Below are positions 53,845-64,000 of a stretch of DNA of 64,000 nucleotides, piece by piece. The stretch spans positions 1 to 64,000 of the forward strand of contig CAVPBX010000006.1 of the NCBI GenBank assembly GCA_963702305.1, read 5' to 3'. A program made the position numbers and the translations under genes. The notes beneath the pieces were generated by a model. That model ran no database searches, was not told the origin of the DNA, and saw only the letters and a program-made list of their open reading frames with translations. The stretch comes from PALSA-693 sp963702305 (GTDB lineage Bacteria; Actinomycetota; Acidimicrobiia; Acidimicrobiales; Palsa-688). Each line of letters opens with the position of its first letter. The first letter of the stretch is position 1.

Positions 53845-54600
53845 CCGGCGCCGGCGACGCCGTGCTCCCCGAGCGGTCCCACCTCGAGCCCGGTGCCCTC
53901 CCACGCCTCGGCGAGCCGCGGCAGGGCGGACACCGTCGAACGCCAGCTGCCGGGCGTGGAGGTGATGTCGGAGTCGTGGAGGAGCACGGTGGCACCCGGG
54001 TGGAAGGTGCGCTGCACATTGGCGACGACGCTCCGGCCCGTCGAGTTGGGCTGCCAGTCGAGACCCCACGTCGTCCACAGGACCAGCTGCAGCCCCGACC
54101 CGCGGGCCGCCACCAGGGTCGCGGACGACACCGCCCCGTAGGGCGGCCGGAACCACCGCACCGGCGTCTCGGCCACCGACTCGATGGTCTGGCGCGGCCC
54201 GCTGGACGTCGGGAAGGGTGGATGTCGCGGGACGGCGCAGGTGACTGACGTGGCTGTCGCCGTGCACCGCGACTTCGTGACCACGGGCCACGAGCTCCCG
54301 GGTGAGCCCCGGCGAGCGCCGGACCTGGCTCCCGAGGCAGAAAAACGTCGCATGCCAGCCCACCGCGTCGAGGGCATCGAGGATCCGGGGCGTCGACACC
54401 GGATCGGGTCCATCGTCGAAGGTGAGCGCCACGTGGCCGGGGTCGCCCACCCCAGAGAGCCTCGGGAGGACGCGGCAGCGCACGGACCGCCAGGCCACCA
54501 CCCCGGGCAGCAGATGGGCGACCACCGTCCCGGCCGCGACCGCGCTCGTCAGGCCCAGCCGGGATCGGCCGCGCCGGGCCGGGCCGGAGGGTCCCGTCAC
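53838..54600 (-). CDS. Polysaccharide deacetylase (NodB domain), frameshifted
   Basis: About 253 residues when repaired. An N-terminal TM helix (LTSAVAAGTVVAHLLPGVVA) anchors the NodB domain. Motif 1 is LTFDDGPDPVSTPRIL with the Asp pair, motif 2 HGDSHVSHL with the metal His pair, motif 3 RPPYGAVS, motif 4 the Trp region TTWGLDW, motif 5 LLHDSD. One indel near 54205 changes frame between VQRA and RQTIESVAET. Removes acetyl groups from glycans at the membrane face. Starts in a GTGA overlap with the glycosyltransferase stop. Confidence 0.85.
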
Positions 54601-56456
54601 GCCAACGAGTCGAGCGGCACGGCGGAGAGGTGGGCCAGCTGCAGGCCCGCGCCGAGGCGGCCCAGGACGGCGCTGAGCTGCGCGGTGGTGGCGTCTAGGC
54701 CGTTGATCAGATAGATGTGGCGGGCCGACAGGTGCAGGGGGGTGACATCGGTGGCCGCCCGCAGCGCGTTGACCACGTGATCGGGCACCACCACCGAGCT
54801 GTGGGTGTCGCTGCACTCGATGAGGTCCCAAGCGTTGACACGGCGGCCCGGCACGAACACGGTGACCGGAGTGCCGATCAGTTGTTCGAGGGCCTGCCCA
54901 GCCCGGGCGTCGCCTCGAGCCCGGGTCCACAGCATGGGGTCGCTCTCGTGCCCGGTGCCATTGACGTCGCCTTGCCCGCCGCTCGCCACGTTGACCCCGC
55001 TGGCCGCCAGGTCGCGGACGGCTTGCGGTTCGCTCATCGCGGTAGCCCGATCGATGACGGCGGTGAGATGCAAGCGCTGCAGGTCTTGGGCGACCGCCCG
55101 GTTGGCCAGCTCGAGGGCGTTGAGGCGAACGCCCACGTAGGCGACCGTGGTGGCGCCGGCCGGGGCGTGGGCGACGCCCGCTCCGGCCGCGGCCGCCGCC
55201 ACCTCGACGCCGCTCGTCAAACCGGTCCACGCCAGCGCCGCCACCCCGAGCAGCGCCGCGGCGGTCCGGGCTACGTAGACGGCCGGCTGGCGGCGCACCC
55301 GGACGGGCTCGATCGTCGCCGCCGCGGCCAGGGTCAAGCGGTCGGCGCCGGCCCGGAACATGGCCTGGCCGGCGGCGATCTGCGCGGCCCGGGCTGGACC
55401 GGCGGTGGTGAGCGTGCCCAGGGCCTCGATGAGATCATCGGAGCTGGCGGCCAGGTAGCTGACGCCCGCCTCGGCCATCCGGTCGGTGTTCTCGCGGCCG
55501 TGCCCGGCGATGGGCTGGAAGCTGACGACGGGCAGGCCGGCGCGCATGGCCTCCAGCGAGGTCAGCCCGCCGGCATTCTCCACCAGGGCGTCGCACCCGG
55601 CCATGAGCGCCGGCATGGCGTCGGTCCAACCGATCACGACCGAGCGCCCGCCGCTCCGTTCGGCGAGGGCGGCCACCTCCCGCCGCAGGCGCTCGTCCCG
55701 GCCGCAGACGACCACCGGCGTGAAGCGTCCGTCCTGAGTGATGGCCCGCCAGGTGGCTTCCACCCCGCCGACACCCCAGGAGCCGGCGACGACCAGGATG
55801 GCCCGCGCCGACGGGGTCAACCCCAGCCCGGCTCGGGTCTCGTCGCGATCGGGCAGGGCATCGGGCGCGAAGGCCTCGGAGACGACCGGTCCGCAGGCCA
55901 CCGAAGGCCGCCCCGTCCGGCGGGCCGCCATCTCGGCCGGTCCGTCGTGCACGGCCAGATTGAGGTCGATCCCCCGGTGGACCCATAACGGGTGGACGCC
56001 GAAATCGGTGATGAAGTTGACCGCCGGGATGGACAGGCGCCGGGTCGACCGCAGGCGGCCCAGGCAGAGGGTCGCCAGCGGATAGGTGGACACCACCACG
56101 TCGGCGCCCGACTCGCGCACCCAGCGCAGCACCCGCCGGCGGGTCAGGCCGGTGACCAGCCAGGCCACCACCGGGCACAGCCACGGCACCCGGTACCACA
56201 GCCGGTAGGTCGCCTCGTAGGCGGACGGAAGATGCTTGAGCTCGAACTCGTAGCCGCTTCTCAGGGCCGAGCCGACCCGTAAGGGCCCGCTGTCGAGGAA
56301 GTCCCGGATCTCGGCGTGGTGGCCCTCGGCGCGCAAACGAGCGGCAAGCTCGCGGGCCGCTCCGTCGTGACCCGCCCCCATACTGGCGGAGATCACGAGC
56401 ACCCGGCTGAGGTCACCGAGGACAGCCGGCGGTCGTCGCTCCCGGCGCCTACGCAC
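54597..56456 (-). CDS. MGDG-synthase-type glycosyltransferase with extra C-terminal domain
   Basis: 619 residues. Residues about 17-395 form a GT28/MGDG-synthase-like glycosyltransferase: VLVISASMGAGHDGAARELA (the GxGH start of this family), FITDFGVHPLWVHRGIDLNL and the C-terminal donor domain ENAGGLTSLEAMRAGLPVVS, FQPIAGHGRENTDRMAEAG. A TM helix follows (VARTAAALLGVAALAWTGL, about 398-416). The last 200 residues (AYVGVRLNALELANRAVAQD, HLTAVIDRATAMSEP) look like a degenerate NodB-like barrel without metal residues. Sugar is added to a lipid, probably diacylglycerol or a polyprenol. Heads the glycosyltransferase-deacetylase-ZnuA-like set. Confidence 0.85.
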   Translation of the reverse strand: MRRRRERRPPAVLGDLSRVLVISASMGAGHDGAARELAARLRAEGHHAEIRDFLDSGPLRVGSALRSGYEFELKHLPSAYEATYRLWYRVPWLCPVVAWLVTGLTRRRVLRWVRESGADVVVSTYPLATLCLGRLRSTRRLSIPAVNFITDFGVHPLWVHRGIDLNLAVHDGPAEMAARRTGRPSVACGPVVSEAFAPDALPDRDETRAGLGLTPSARAILVVAGSWGVGGVEATWRAITQDGRFTPVVVCGRDERLRREVAALAERSGGRSVVIGWTDAMPALMAGCDALVENAGGLTSLEAMRAGLPVVSFQPIAGHGRENTDRMAEAGVSYLAASSDDLIEALGTLTTAGPARAAQIAAGQAMFRAGADRLTLAAAATIEPVRVRRQPAVYVARTAAALLGVAALAWTGLTSGVEVAAAAAGAGVAHAPAGATTVAYVGVRLNALELANRAVAQDLQRLHLTAVIDRATAMSEPQAVRDLAASGVNVASGGQGDVNGTGHESDPMLWTRARGDARAGQALEQLIGTPVTVFVPGRRVNAWDLIECSDTHSSVVVPDHVVNALRAATDVTPLHLSARHIYLINGLDATTAQLSAVLGRLGAGLQLAHLSAVPLDSLA

Positions 56457-56556
56457 GACCGGTCAGCGTAGCGCCCAGCGCCCGGCGTCCAGAGGCAACC
56501 CGCTGGTCCGGAGGGGGTAGCTTGAGGTCCCACCACGCCGGACACGGGGGATTGCC

Positions 56557-58107
<1,551 letters not shown>

Positions 58108-58123
58108 CAAAACCCCTTGAATC

Positions 58124-58138
58124 GTTGTAGCGAACAAC
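58124..58138. promoter_or_regulatory. Palindromic candidate operator of the sugar ABC operon
   Basis: GTTGT-agcga-ACAAC, a perfect 5-base inverted repeat with a 5-base spacer, about 95 bases before the sugar-binding-protein start and just after the ligase gene stop. It is AT-richer than its surroundings. The ROK regulator encoded at the end of the operon is the natural candidate binder. Inferred from position and symmetry. Confidence 0.4.
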
Positions 58139-58231
58139 ATATGCTGCAAGGCGCGCTGCCCACCTGGACAGCGATCACATCGAGCAGTGCGATCAGTCGC
58201 AGCTCGTGCGAACCAGCCAAGGGGAGGACAA

Positions 58232-59465
58232 TTGGCAACCAAGCGCACCATAGGAACCGCGGCTGTCGTCGCGGGCGGGCTCCTGCTCGCAGCGTGTGGG
58301 AGCAGTAGTAAAACGACCAGTCCCACTACCAGTCCCACGACCGCGGCGCCGAGTGCGACGACCGCGGCGCCGCCGGCGGCGCTGACGCCGACTTCTTTCA
58401 CCAGTGACTTCAGCGCCATGTCCGGGCTGACCTCGCTGGTCTCGCAGGGCAAGGGCAGCATCGCCGTGCTCCTTCCCGATACCGCCTCGTCCACCCGGTA
58501 CACCCAGTTCGACGAGCCGTACCTGCGGAAGGCCTTCCAGACCGCCGGGCTCTCGTCGAGCCAGTACAGCATCGTCAACGCGTCCGGGAGCGACCAGTCG
58601 CAGCTCAACGACGCCGAGCAGGCGATCACCAACGGGGCCAGCGTGATCCTGCTGGACTCGCTGGACTCGGGCGTCGGGAGCAGCATCGAGGCGAAGGCCA
58701 CGGCCGCCGGGGTCAAGGTGATCGACTACGACCGCCTCGACCTCAAGGGTTCCGAGTCGTATTACGTGAGCTTCGACAACGTCAAGGTCGGCCAACTGCA
58801 GGGCCAGGGCCTGGTGAGCTGCATCAGCAACTGGGGGATCAAGAGCCCGCAGGTGCTGGAGATGGATGGCGCGTCCACCGACAACAACGCCACCCTCTTC
58901 GCCCAGGGCTACAACTCGGTGCTGAACCCCCTGTACGCCAACCACACCCTGACGAAGGTCGGCGAGTCGCCGATCGCCAACTGGGGTTCCAACGGCGAAG
59001 GCCAGACTTTCTTCCAGCAGCAGTACACGGCCCACTCCAACATCAACGCGGTGCTCACGGCCAACGACAACCTCGCGGGCCAGGTGATCACCGTCCTCAA
59101 GGCCGGCAAGGTGCCGCCGAAGCACGTGGCGACGACTGGCCAGGACGCCAGCACCACCGGACTGCAGAATGTCCTGGCCGGCTACCAGTGCATGACCGTG
59201 TACAAGCCGATCTACCAGGAGGCCCAGGCGTGCGGCCGCGCTGGCCATCTACCTGCGGGCCAGCCAGACGCCGCCAGCCTCGTTGATCAACGGCCAGTCG
59301 TCTGATCAGACGGCGACGCCGGTGCCCTCGCTGTTGCTGACACCCGTCTCGGTCACGAGCGCCAACATGGCGGCCACGGTCGTCAAGGACGGGTTCGTCA
59401 GCGCCAGTACGCTGTGCGCGGGCGCCTATGCCAGCGCGTGCACTGCTGCGGGTATCAGCGGCTGA
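58232..59465 (+). CDS. Sugar ABC substrate-binding lipoprotein, frameshifted
   Basis: About 410 residues when repaired. TTG 58232 with GGGGAGG 5 bases upstream gives a short signal ending in the lipobox LLAAC, a Ser/Thr/Pro linker, then a Peripla_BP_4 sugar-binding domain (SIAVLLPDTASSTRYTQFDE, ILLDSLDSGVGSSIEAKATA, AVLTANDNLAGQVITVLKAG). One surplus base near 59231 changes frame; the end continues as AAALAIYLRASQTPPASLIN to CTAAGISG. The layout matches xylose/fructose-type binding proteins. Confidence 0.87.
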
Positions 59466-59567
59466 CGTATTCACACCGGGACGGCGCGGCGCAACGGGGC
59501 GCCGCCCGTCCCGGTCGCATCCCCGACGGGAACTGACAGGAGCCAATCTCGACGAGAGGAGAGCCGG

Positions 59568-60329
59568 GTGACTGACGGAAGCAGCCCGCTGCTGGAGCTC
59601 CGCGGCATCAAGAAACGGTTCGGGGCGGTGGAAGTCCTCCGCGGCATCGACCTGACACTCGAGTCCGGCCAGGTGACGGCCCTGGTCGGTGACAACGGGG
59701 CCGGCAAGTCCACCCTCATCAAAGCCGTCGCCGGCATCTATCCCATTGACGAGGGCACGATCCTCTGGGAGGGCCGCCCGGTCCACGTGCGCAGTCCCAA
59801 GGACGCGGCCGCCCTCGGCATCGAGGTGGTGTACCAGGACCTGGCCCTGAGCCGACAACCTCGACGTCGTCCAGAACATGTTCCTCGGGGCGGGAGCGGC
59901 TCCGGAACCTGCTGCTCGACGAGCAATCGATGGAGAGGTCCGCCAAGGAGACCCTGGCCAGCCTGGCGGTGACCACCATCAAGTCGGTGCGGCAGCCGGT
60001 GTCGTCGTTGTCCGGCGGCCAACGCCAGTCGGTCGCGGTGGCGAAGGCGGTCATGTGGAACTCCAAGTTGGTGATCCTCGACGAGCCCACCGCCGCCCTC
60101 GGCGTCACCCAGACCGAGCAGGTGCTGGCCCTGGTCAAGCGGCTCGGCGAGCGCGGGCTTGGCGGTGATGCTCGTGTCGCACAACCTCAACGACGTGTTC
60201 GCCGTCGCCGACCGCATCGCGGTCCTGCGCCTCGGGAACCTGGTCACGACCGTCGACGCCGCGGACGTCGACAGCCAGGAAGTGGTGGAGCTGATGACGA
60301 CCGGACGCCTGATCAAGAAGGGGGCCTGA
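59568..60329 (+). CDS. Sugar ABC ATPase (single-domain, FrcA/XylG-like), frame breaks
   Basis: About 253 residues when repaired, one ABC domain, unlike the double-domain RbsA. Walker A GDNGAGKSTLIKAVAG, Q-loop VYQDLALADNLDVVQNMFLG, signature SLSGGQRQSVAVAKAV, Walker B LVILDEPTAALG, H-loop VSHNLNDVFAVADR. Breaks lie near 59855, 59892 and 60165, each a one-base change. GTG 59568 with AGAGGAGAG upstream. The stop overlaps the permease ATG (TGATG). Confidence 0.85.
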
Positions 60330-61637
60330 TGCCCGAGGCGACGAACGCACCTGAGCGTCCCACGGCCGAGACGGACGGCGACGGGGTCGTCACCGGCGCC
60401 ACCGGCGCCCTGACCGTCACCGAGGCCACCGTCGAGTCCTTCGGGGAGTACGTCCGGGCGTGGGTCACCCGGGTCCGCTCCGGTGACAGCGGATCGCTGC
60501 CCGTCGTCCTGGGCCTGATCCTCCTGGCCATCATCTTCCAGACCCAGAACTCGCACTTCATCACCGCCCGCAACCTCACCAACCTGCTCTCGCAGGGCTC
60601 GGTGACGATGCTGCTGGCCATGGCGATCGTGTTCGTCCTGCTCCTCGGCGAGATCGACCTGTCCATGGGTTACGTGGCCGGCGTGGGAGCCGTGATCACC
60701 GGCGAACTGCTGAAAGCCCCCCACCCCCACAACTGGGCTCTGGCGGTCGTTGCGGCCCTGGCCGCCACCACTGCGATCGGGTTGTTCCAGGGTCTGGTGA
60801 TCACCTTGCTGGGCGTGCCGGCGTTCGTGGTGACGCTCGCCGGTTATCTGGGCTGGCAGGGCGTCATCGTGCTCATCCTGGGCAACGGTCAGGAGATCCC
60901 GATCAACAACCAGGTGGTGATCGACTTCTACAACGGCTATCTGACCGTCGCCGCGGGCTGGATCATCTGTGTGGCCGGGATCGCCGTCTACGCGGCCGGA
61001 AAGCTATACAGCGATACCCGCCGGCGGCGCAGCGGCCTGGCCGCCCCGCCCCCGGGGCTCACCATCAGCAAGATCGTGCTGGTCGCCGCTTTCGCCATCG
61101 CGGTCACGTGGATCTGCAACTCCAACCGGGGCACGCTCGTTGCCATCCGCGGCGTGCCGTTTGTGGTGCTGATCGTGATCGCCTTCCTGGGCATCTACTC
61201 GTTTGTCCTGGCCAAGCTCCGCTTCGGCCGCTACATCTACGCCATCGGCGGCAACGCCGAGGCGGCCCGTCGGGCCGGTGTCAACGTCGTCCTGATGCGC
61301 ACTGCCGTGTTCACCCTGGCCGGCTTCGGCGCGGGGGTGGCCGGTGTGATCTATGCCTCGAGGTTGCAGTCGGTCTCCACCAACATCGACGGCGGCACCC
61401 TGGTCCTGTACTGCATCGCGGCCGCCGTCATCGGGGGCACCAGCCTGTTCGGCGGTCGGGGCAAGGCCATCCACGCCGTCATCGGCGGACTGGTCATCGC
61501 CGCCATCGACAACGGGATGGGCCTGCTCAACATCAGCTCCGCGGTCCGATTCATCGTTACCGCCCTCGTCCTGCTCGGCGGCCGCCACGGTCGACGCGGT
61601 CGCCCGCAGAGGAAGGGCCAAGGCCGGCGTTGTCTGA
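60329..61637 (+). CDS. Sugar ABC permease (XylH/FrcC-like), frameshifted at the end
   Basis: About 435 residues, BPD_transp_2 family with many TM helices (LPVVLGLILLAIIFQTQNSH, SVTMLLAMAIVFVLLLGEID). LGEIDLSMGYVAGVGAVI, GVPAFVVTLAGYLGWQGVIV and the cytoplasmic GGNAEAARRAGVNVVLMRT loop are typical of sugar permeases. Near 61577 one surplus G disrupts the end; the other frame gives LLAAATVDAVARRGRAKAGVV. Forms the importer with the two preceding genes. Confidence 0.9.
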
Positions 61638-62890
61638 GCCCGCCTCCATCTCACCGATTCGCCAACGGCGTGGCGCCGGCGGAGGGAGAGGCACGACTCA
61701 GGACGCCATCCGTCGCCACAACCTGGCCGCCCTGCTGCGCCACGTGCACAGCCGGGGTCCGACGTCGCGCGCCGAGCTGACCCGGGCCCTGGGACTCAAC
61801 CGGAGCACCATCGCGGCGCTGGTGGACGACCTGGTCGCTCGGGGCCTGGTCGAGGAGTGCACGGCGACCGAGCGAGGGTCGCCCGGGCGGCCGTCGAACG
61901 TGGTCCGGCTGCGTGCCGACCGGGTGGCCGTCCTGGCCGTCGCCGTCGGCGTCGATGCCATCATGGTCGCGGCGGTGGCTCCCGGCGGTCAGGTGATCGA
62001 CGAGCGTCAGGTCGGCCTCGAGGGCGAAGCTTCGCGCGTCTTCGATCGGGTGCTGACGACCGTGTGCCGCGAAGCCAAGTCCATCGTGGACGCGCCTGCC
62101 GGCCGGGGTGGAGGTGGCGGGCATGGGCGTGGCGGTTCCCGGCGTGGTGCGCCGGGAGGACGGCATGGTGCACCATGCCCCCAACCTGGGCTGGCGGGAC
62201 GTGCCGCTCGGGGCCCGCCTGGCCACCCGCCTGAAGAGCCGCCTGGGTCTCGATCTTCCGGTGTCGTGTCGCAACGACGCCAGCCTGGGCGCCCTCGCAG
62301 AGCACATCAGAGGCACCGCCATGGGCGTGTCCAATCTGCTCTACGTCTACGGTGAGGTCGGCGTCGGCGGGGGCATCATCGCCGACGGCCACCTGCTGGA
62401 GGGGGCGCACGGTTACGGCGGCGAGGTCGGCCACATGCGGGTCAACCCCGAAGGAGCCCCGTGCCGCTGCGGGTCCCGAGGGTGTTGGGAGACGGAGATC
62501 GGCGAGGACGCCCTGGTGGCCCTGGCCGGCCGCCAGCCCGGCGGTCGCGCCGTCGTCAACGAGGTCCTCCTGGCGGCCCGAGAGCGCGAACCCGCCGCGG
62601 CTCGCGCCGTCCAGGTGGTGGCCCGCTGGGCCGGCATCGGCCTGGCCAACCTCGTCAACTGCCTCAACCCGGACATGGTGGTGCTCGGCGGCTTGCTGGC
62701 GGACCTGCTCGACCTGGCCGGCACCGACATCCGGGCCCAGCTGCGAGCGGGGCTGGTAACGCCCGCCCACCTCAGCGTGCAGCTGGTCGCGCCCAAGCTG
62801 GGCGCCGAGTCGGTACTGCTGGGGGCGGCCGAAGTCGCCCTGGAGGCGATCCTGTCCGACCCGACCCGCGTGGCCTTCGTCGCCGGCTGA
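61630..62890 (+). CDS. ROK family transcriptional regulator, frameshifted
   Basis: About 420 residues. An N-terminal winged helix-turn-helix (IRRHNLAALLRHVHSRGPTS, RAELTRALGLNRSTIAALVD, DLVARGLVEE) precedes the ROK domain. That domain has GMGVAVPGVV, CRNDASLGALAEHIRGTAMG, VGVGGGIIADGHLLEGAHGY and the zinc motif CRCGSRGCWETEIG. An indel near 62103 splits it. TTG 61630 overlaps the permease stop by 8 bases. Probably a sugar-responsive repressor of this importer, of the XylR/NagC kind; its kinase activity, if any, is uncertain. Confidence 0.87.
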
Positions 62891-62916
62891 GGGGGGATCG
62901 GTGGGGCGGGCGCGGT

Positions 62917-62977
62917 GGGGCGGCGCCGGTCTGGGGGGCGGCGCCGGTCAGGGGGGCGGCGCCGGTCAGGGGGGCGG
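62917..62977. repeat. 18-bp GC-rich tandem repeat
   Basis: Three full units of period 18 (GGGGCGGCGCCGGTCAGG, first unit with T for A) start at 62917, 62935 and 62953, with a fourth partial unit from 62971. The repeat lies between the convergent ROK and ligase genes and covers the ligase stop codon (62966-62968). Hairpins from the GGCGCC core could act as a bidirectional terminator. Confidence 0.75.
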
Positions 62978-64000
62978 TAGCTCCCGTCGCACCTCACGTG
63001 GCGCCTTGTCCGTCCGGAGCCCCTCGAAGCGCGGATGACGGAGGCGCCCGTCCCGGGTCCACTCGCTGAAGGCGACTTCGACCACTAGTTCGGGGCGCAC
63101 CCAGTGCGCGCCTTTGACTCGCTCGGCGTCGACGAACGGCGGTTCGTCGGTCGCCAGCTGGGCCAGAAGGTCGTGCAGCTCGGCCAGCTCCTTGTCGTCG
63201 AAGCCCGTGCCCACTCTGCCGGCGTAGTGCAGCTCACCGGCGTCGTCGTAGTAGCCCACCTGCAAGGCGCCGAGCCCGACCCGGCTACCCGACGGATCGG
63301 TCCAGCCGCCGACCACCAGCTCCTGGCTCGCGGTGCATTTGAGCTTGCGCCAGTCCGAGCTGCGGCCGCCGGTGTAGGTGCTCTCGGCTCGTTTGGCGAT
63401 GATGCCCTCCCACCCGTGGCTGCACGCCTCTTCGAGGAGCTGCTTCGGGTCGCCCTCGACGGCCGCCACCACCTGGATCCGTTCGCCGGCGCCGTCCAGG
63501 GCTTGGGCCAGGAGCCGCCGCCGGTCGGTCAGCGGTAGTCCGGTGGTGTCGCGGCCGAGTAGGTGCAGTACGTCGAACGCGTAGTACTGAGGTTGGGCGT
63601 TGGGCCCGGGGCGCTGCAGCAAAGAGAAGCTGGTCCGTTCGCCGTCGAACGCCACCAGTTCACCGTCGATGGTGAAGTTGTCGACCGGTAGATCACTCAG
63701 CGCGGTCACCACCTCCGGGAAGCGGTGAGTGAAGGGCAGATGGTTGCGGGACCACAGCTCGACCTGGTCACCATTGCGCACGGCCAGACATCTGAGGCCG
63801 TCGAGCTTGCGTTCGTAGATCCAGCCGGGCTGGTCGACCGCTCGGATCTCGTCGGGCACCCGCAGCGGCTGGGCGAGCATCGGGGGGTGCCAGGTCGCCT
63901 GGCCACGGTGCCATTGGGCGCCGGTGCCGTCCGCCTGCACTTCTTCGAGGCTCCGGCCAGTGACAGCGGAGTTCGGCGCCGCGGTAGTGATGTCGAGCGT
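62966..64000 (-). CDS. ATP-dependent DNA ligase (LigD ligase domain-like), partial
   Basis: The frame stays open to the window edge (residues LDITTAAPNSAVTGRSLEEV precede GTG 63940), so the 5' end is missing. The ligase domain shows the adenylation lysine in YERKLDGLRCLAVR, motif III-like TIDGELVAFDG, motif IV GWEGIIAKRAESTYTGGRSS, motif V WRKLKC, and an OB-fold C-terminal part (ELVVGGWTDPSGSRVGLGAL, VRPELVVEVAFSEWTRDGRL). The linker SAVTGRSLEE hints at an upstream phosphoesterase domain as in LigD of bacterial end joining; a stand-alone LigC-type enzyme is the alternative. Ku is not in the window. Confidence 0.87.
   Translation of the reverse strand, partial: TLDITTAAPNSAVTGRSLEEVQADGTGAQWHRGQATWHPPMLAQPLRVPDEIRAVDQPGWIYERKLDGLRCLAVRNGDQVELWSRNHLPFTHRFPEVVTALSDLPVDNFTIDGELVAFDGERTSFSLLQRPGPNAQPQYYAFDVLHLLGRDTTGLPLTDRRRLLAQALDGAGERIQVVAAVEGDPKQLLEEACSHGWEGIIAKRAESTYTGGRSSDWRKLKCTASQELVVGGWTDPSGSRVGLGALQVGYYDDAGELHYAGRVGTGFDDKELAELHDLLAQLATDEPPFVDAERVKGAHWVRPELVVEVAFSEWTRDGRLRHPRFEGLRTDKAPREVRRELPPP

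Noticed and set aside
52924..55230. A 768-codon minus-strand frame as one giant protein
   Set aside because: It only strings together an out-of-frame glycosyltransferase part, the N-terminal part of the deacetylase and the ZnuA-like gene. Motifs and overlapping starts show three genes.

Overview
The window is GC-rich DNA of the kind expected from a high-GC actinomycete (Actinomycetota). Frequent GTG/TTG starts, 4-base stop/start overlaps, an mce/yrbE lipid-import operon, GntR-FCD, ROK and XRE regulators, and an XRE-peptide deformylase fusion all fit. I cannot name a species. The right half (about 29.8-64 kb, mce and lipid genes) and the left half (remnants, catabolic genes) may not share an origin. 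Many genes carry one-base frame breaks with intact conserved sequence on both sides, which suggests residual indel errors in the assembly as much as true decay.

Layout. (1) 1-1197: 5' two thirds of an IS transposase, joined head-on to a truncated oligopeptide ABC ATPase. (2) 1.08-8.0 kb, minus strand: peptide/amine ABC importer (binding protein, two permeases, truncated ATPase) behind a class III and a class V aminotransferase. (3) 8.2-8.6 kb: a collapsed second copy of the 27.3-29.2 kb XRE-PDF/PfkB module. (4) 8.7-26.3 kb, minus strand throughout: a carboxylic-acid catabolic cluster made of a ThDP decarboxylase-like enzyme, D-2-hydroxyacid dehydrogenase, aldehyde dehydrogenase, tricarballylate-dehydrogenase-like flavoprotein, GntR regulator, complete Liv-type ABC importer, MmgE/PrpD, isopropylmalate/tartrate dehydrogenase-like enzyme, amidohydrolase and DRE-TIM lyase. 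It ends in a short-chain dehydrogenase whose N-terminus is replaced by an IS4-family transposase fragment. A shared palindrome, GCTTGCATGCwAC, precedes the first enzyme gene and the binding-protein gene. (5) 26.35-27.3 kb: relic DNA. (6) 27.3-29.6 kb: PfkB kinase and a frame-broken XRE-PDF fusion.

(7) 29.8-48.8 kb, minus strand: one almost gapless run, yrbEA-yrbEB-mceA to mceF, Mce-associated protein, two secreted paralogues (one broken), a lipoprotein, acyl-CoA ligase, MpaB-type oxygenase, TetR, AarF/UbiB kinase, inositol-phosphatase-like enzyme and sphingosine-phosphate-lyase-like decarboxylase. A divergent MceG/MlaF-like ATPase (49.06-50.39 kb) has a 15-bp tandem repeat in its C-terminal tail. 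(8) 50.4-58.1 kb: cNMP-binding protein, Nudix hydrolase, AhpD-like protein, serine hydrolase, a three-gene envelope module (MGDG-synthase-type glycosyltransferase with an extra domain, polysaccharide deacetylase, ZnuA-like lipoprotein without its metal histidines) and a second acyl-CoA ligase. (9) 58.2-62.9 kb, plus strand: sugar ABC importer with a ROK regulator. (10) 62.97-64 kb: ATP-dependent DNA ligase running off the window.

How it fits together: region 4 looks like a self-contained uptake and degradation unit for an unknown di- or tricarboxylate, controlled by its own GntR repressor. Region 7 looks like a lipid importer co-transcribed with enzymes that activate, oxidise and cleave imported lipids. 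These roles are inferred from gene families and layout.
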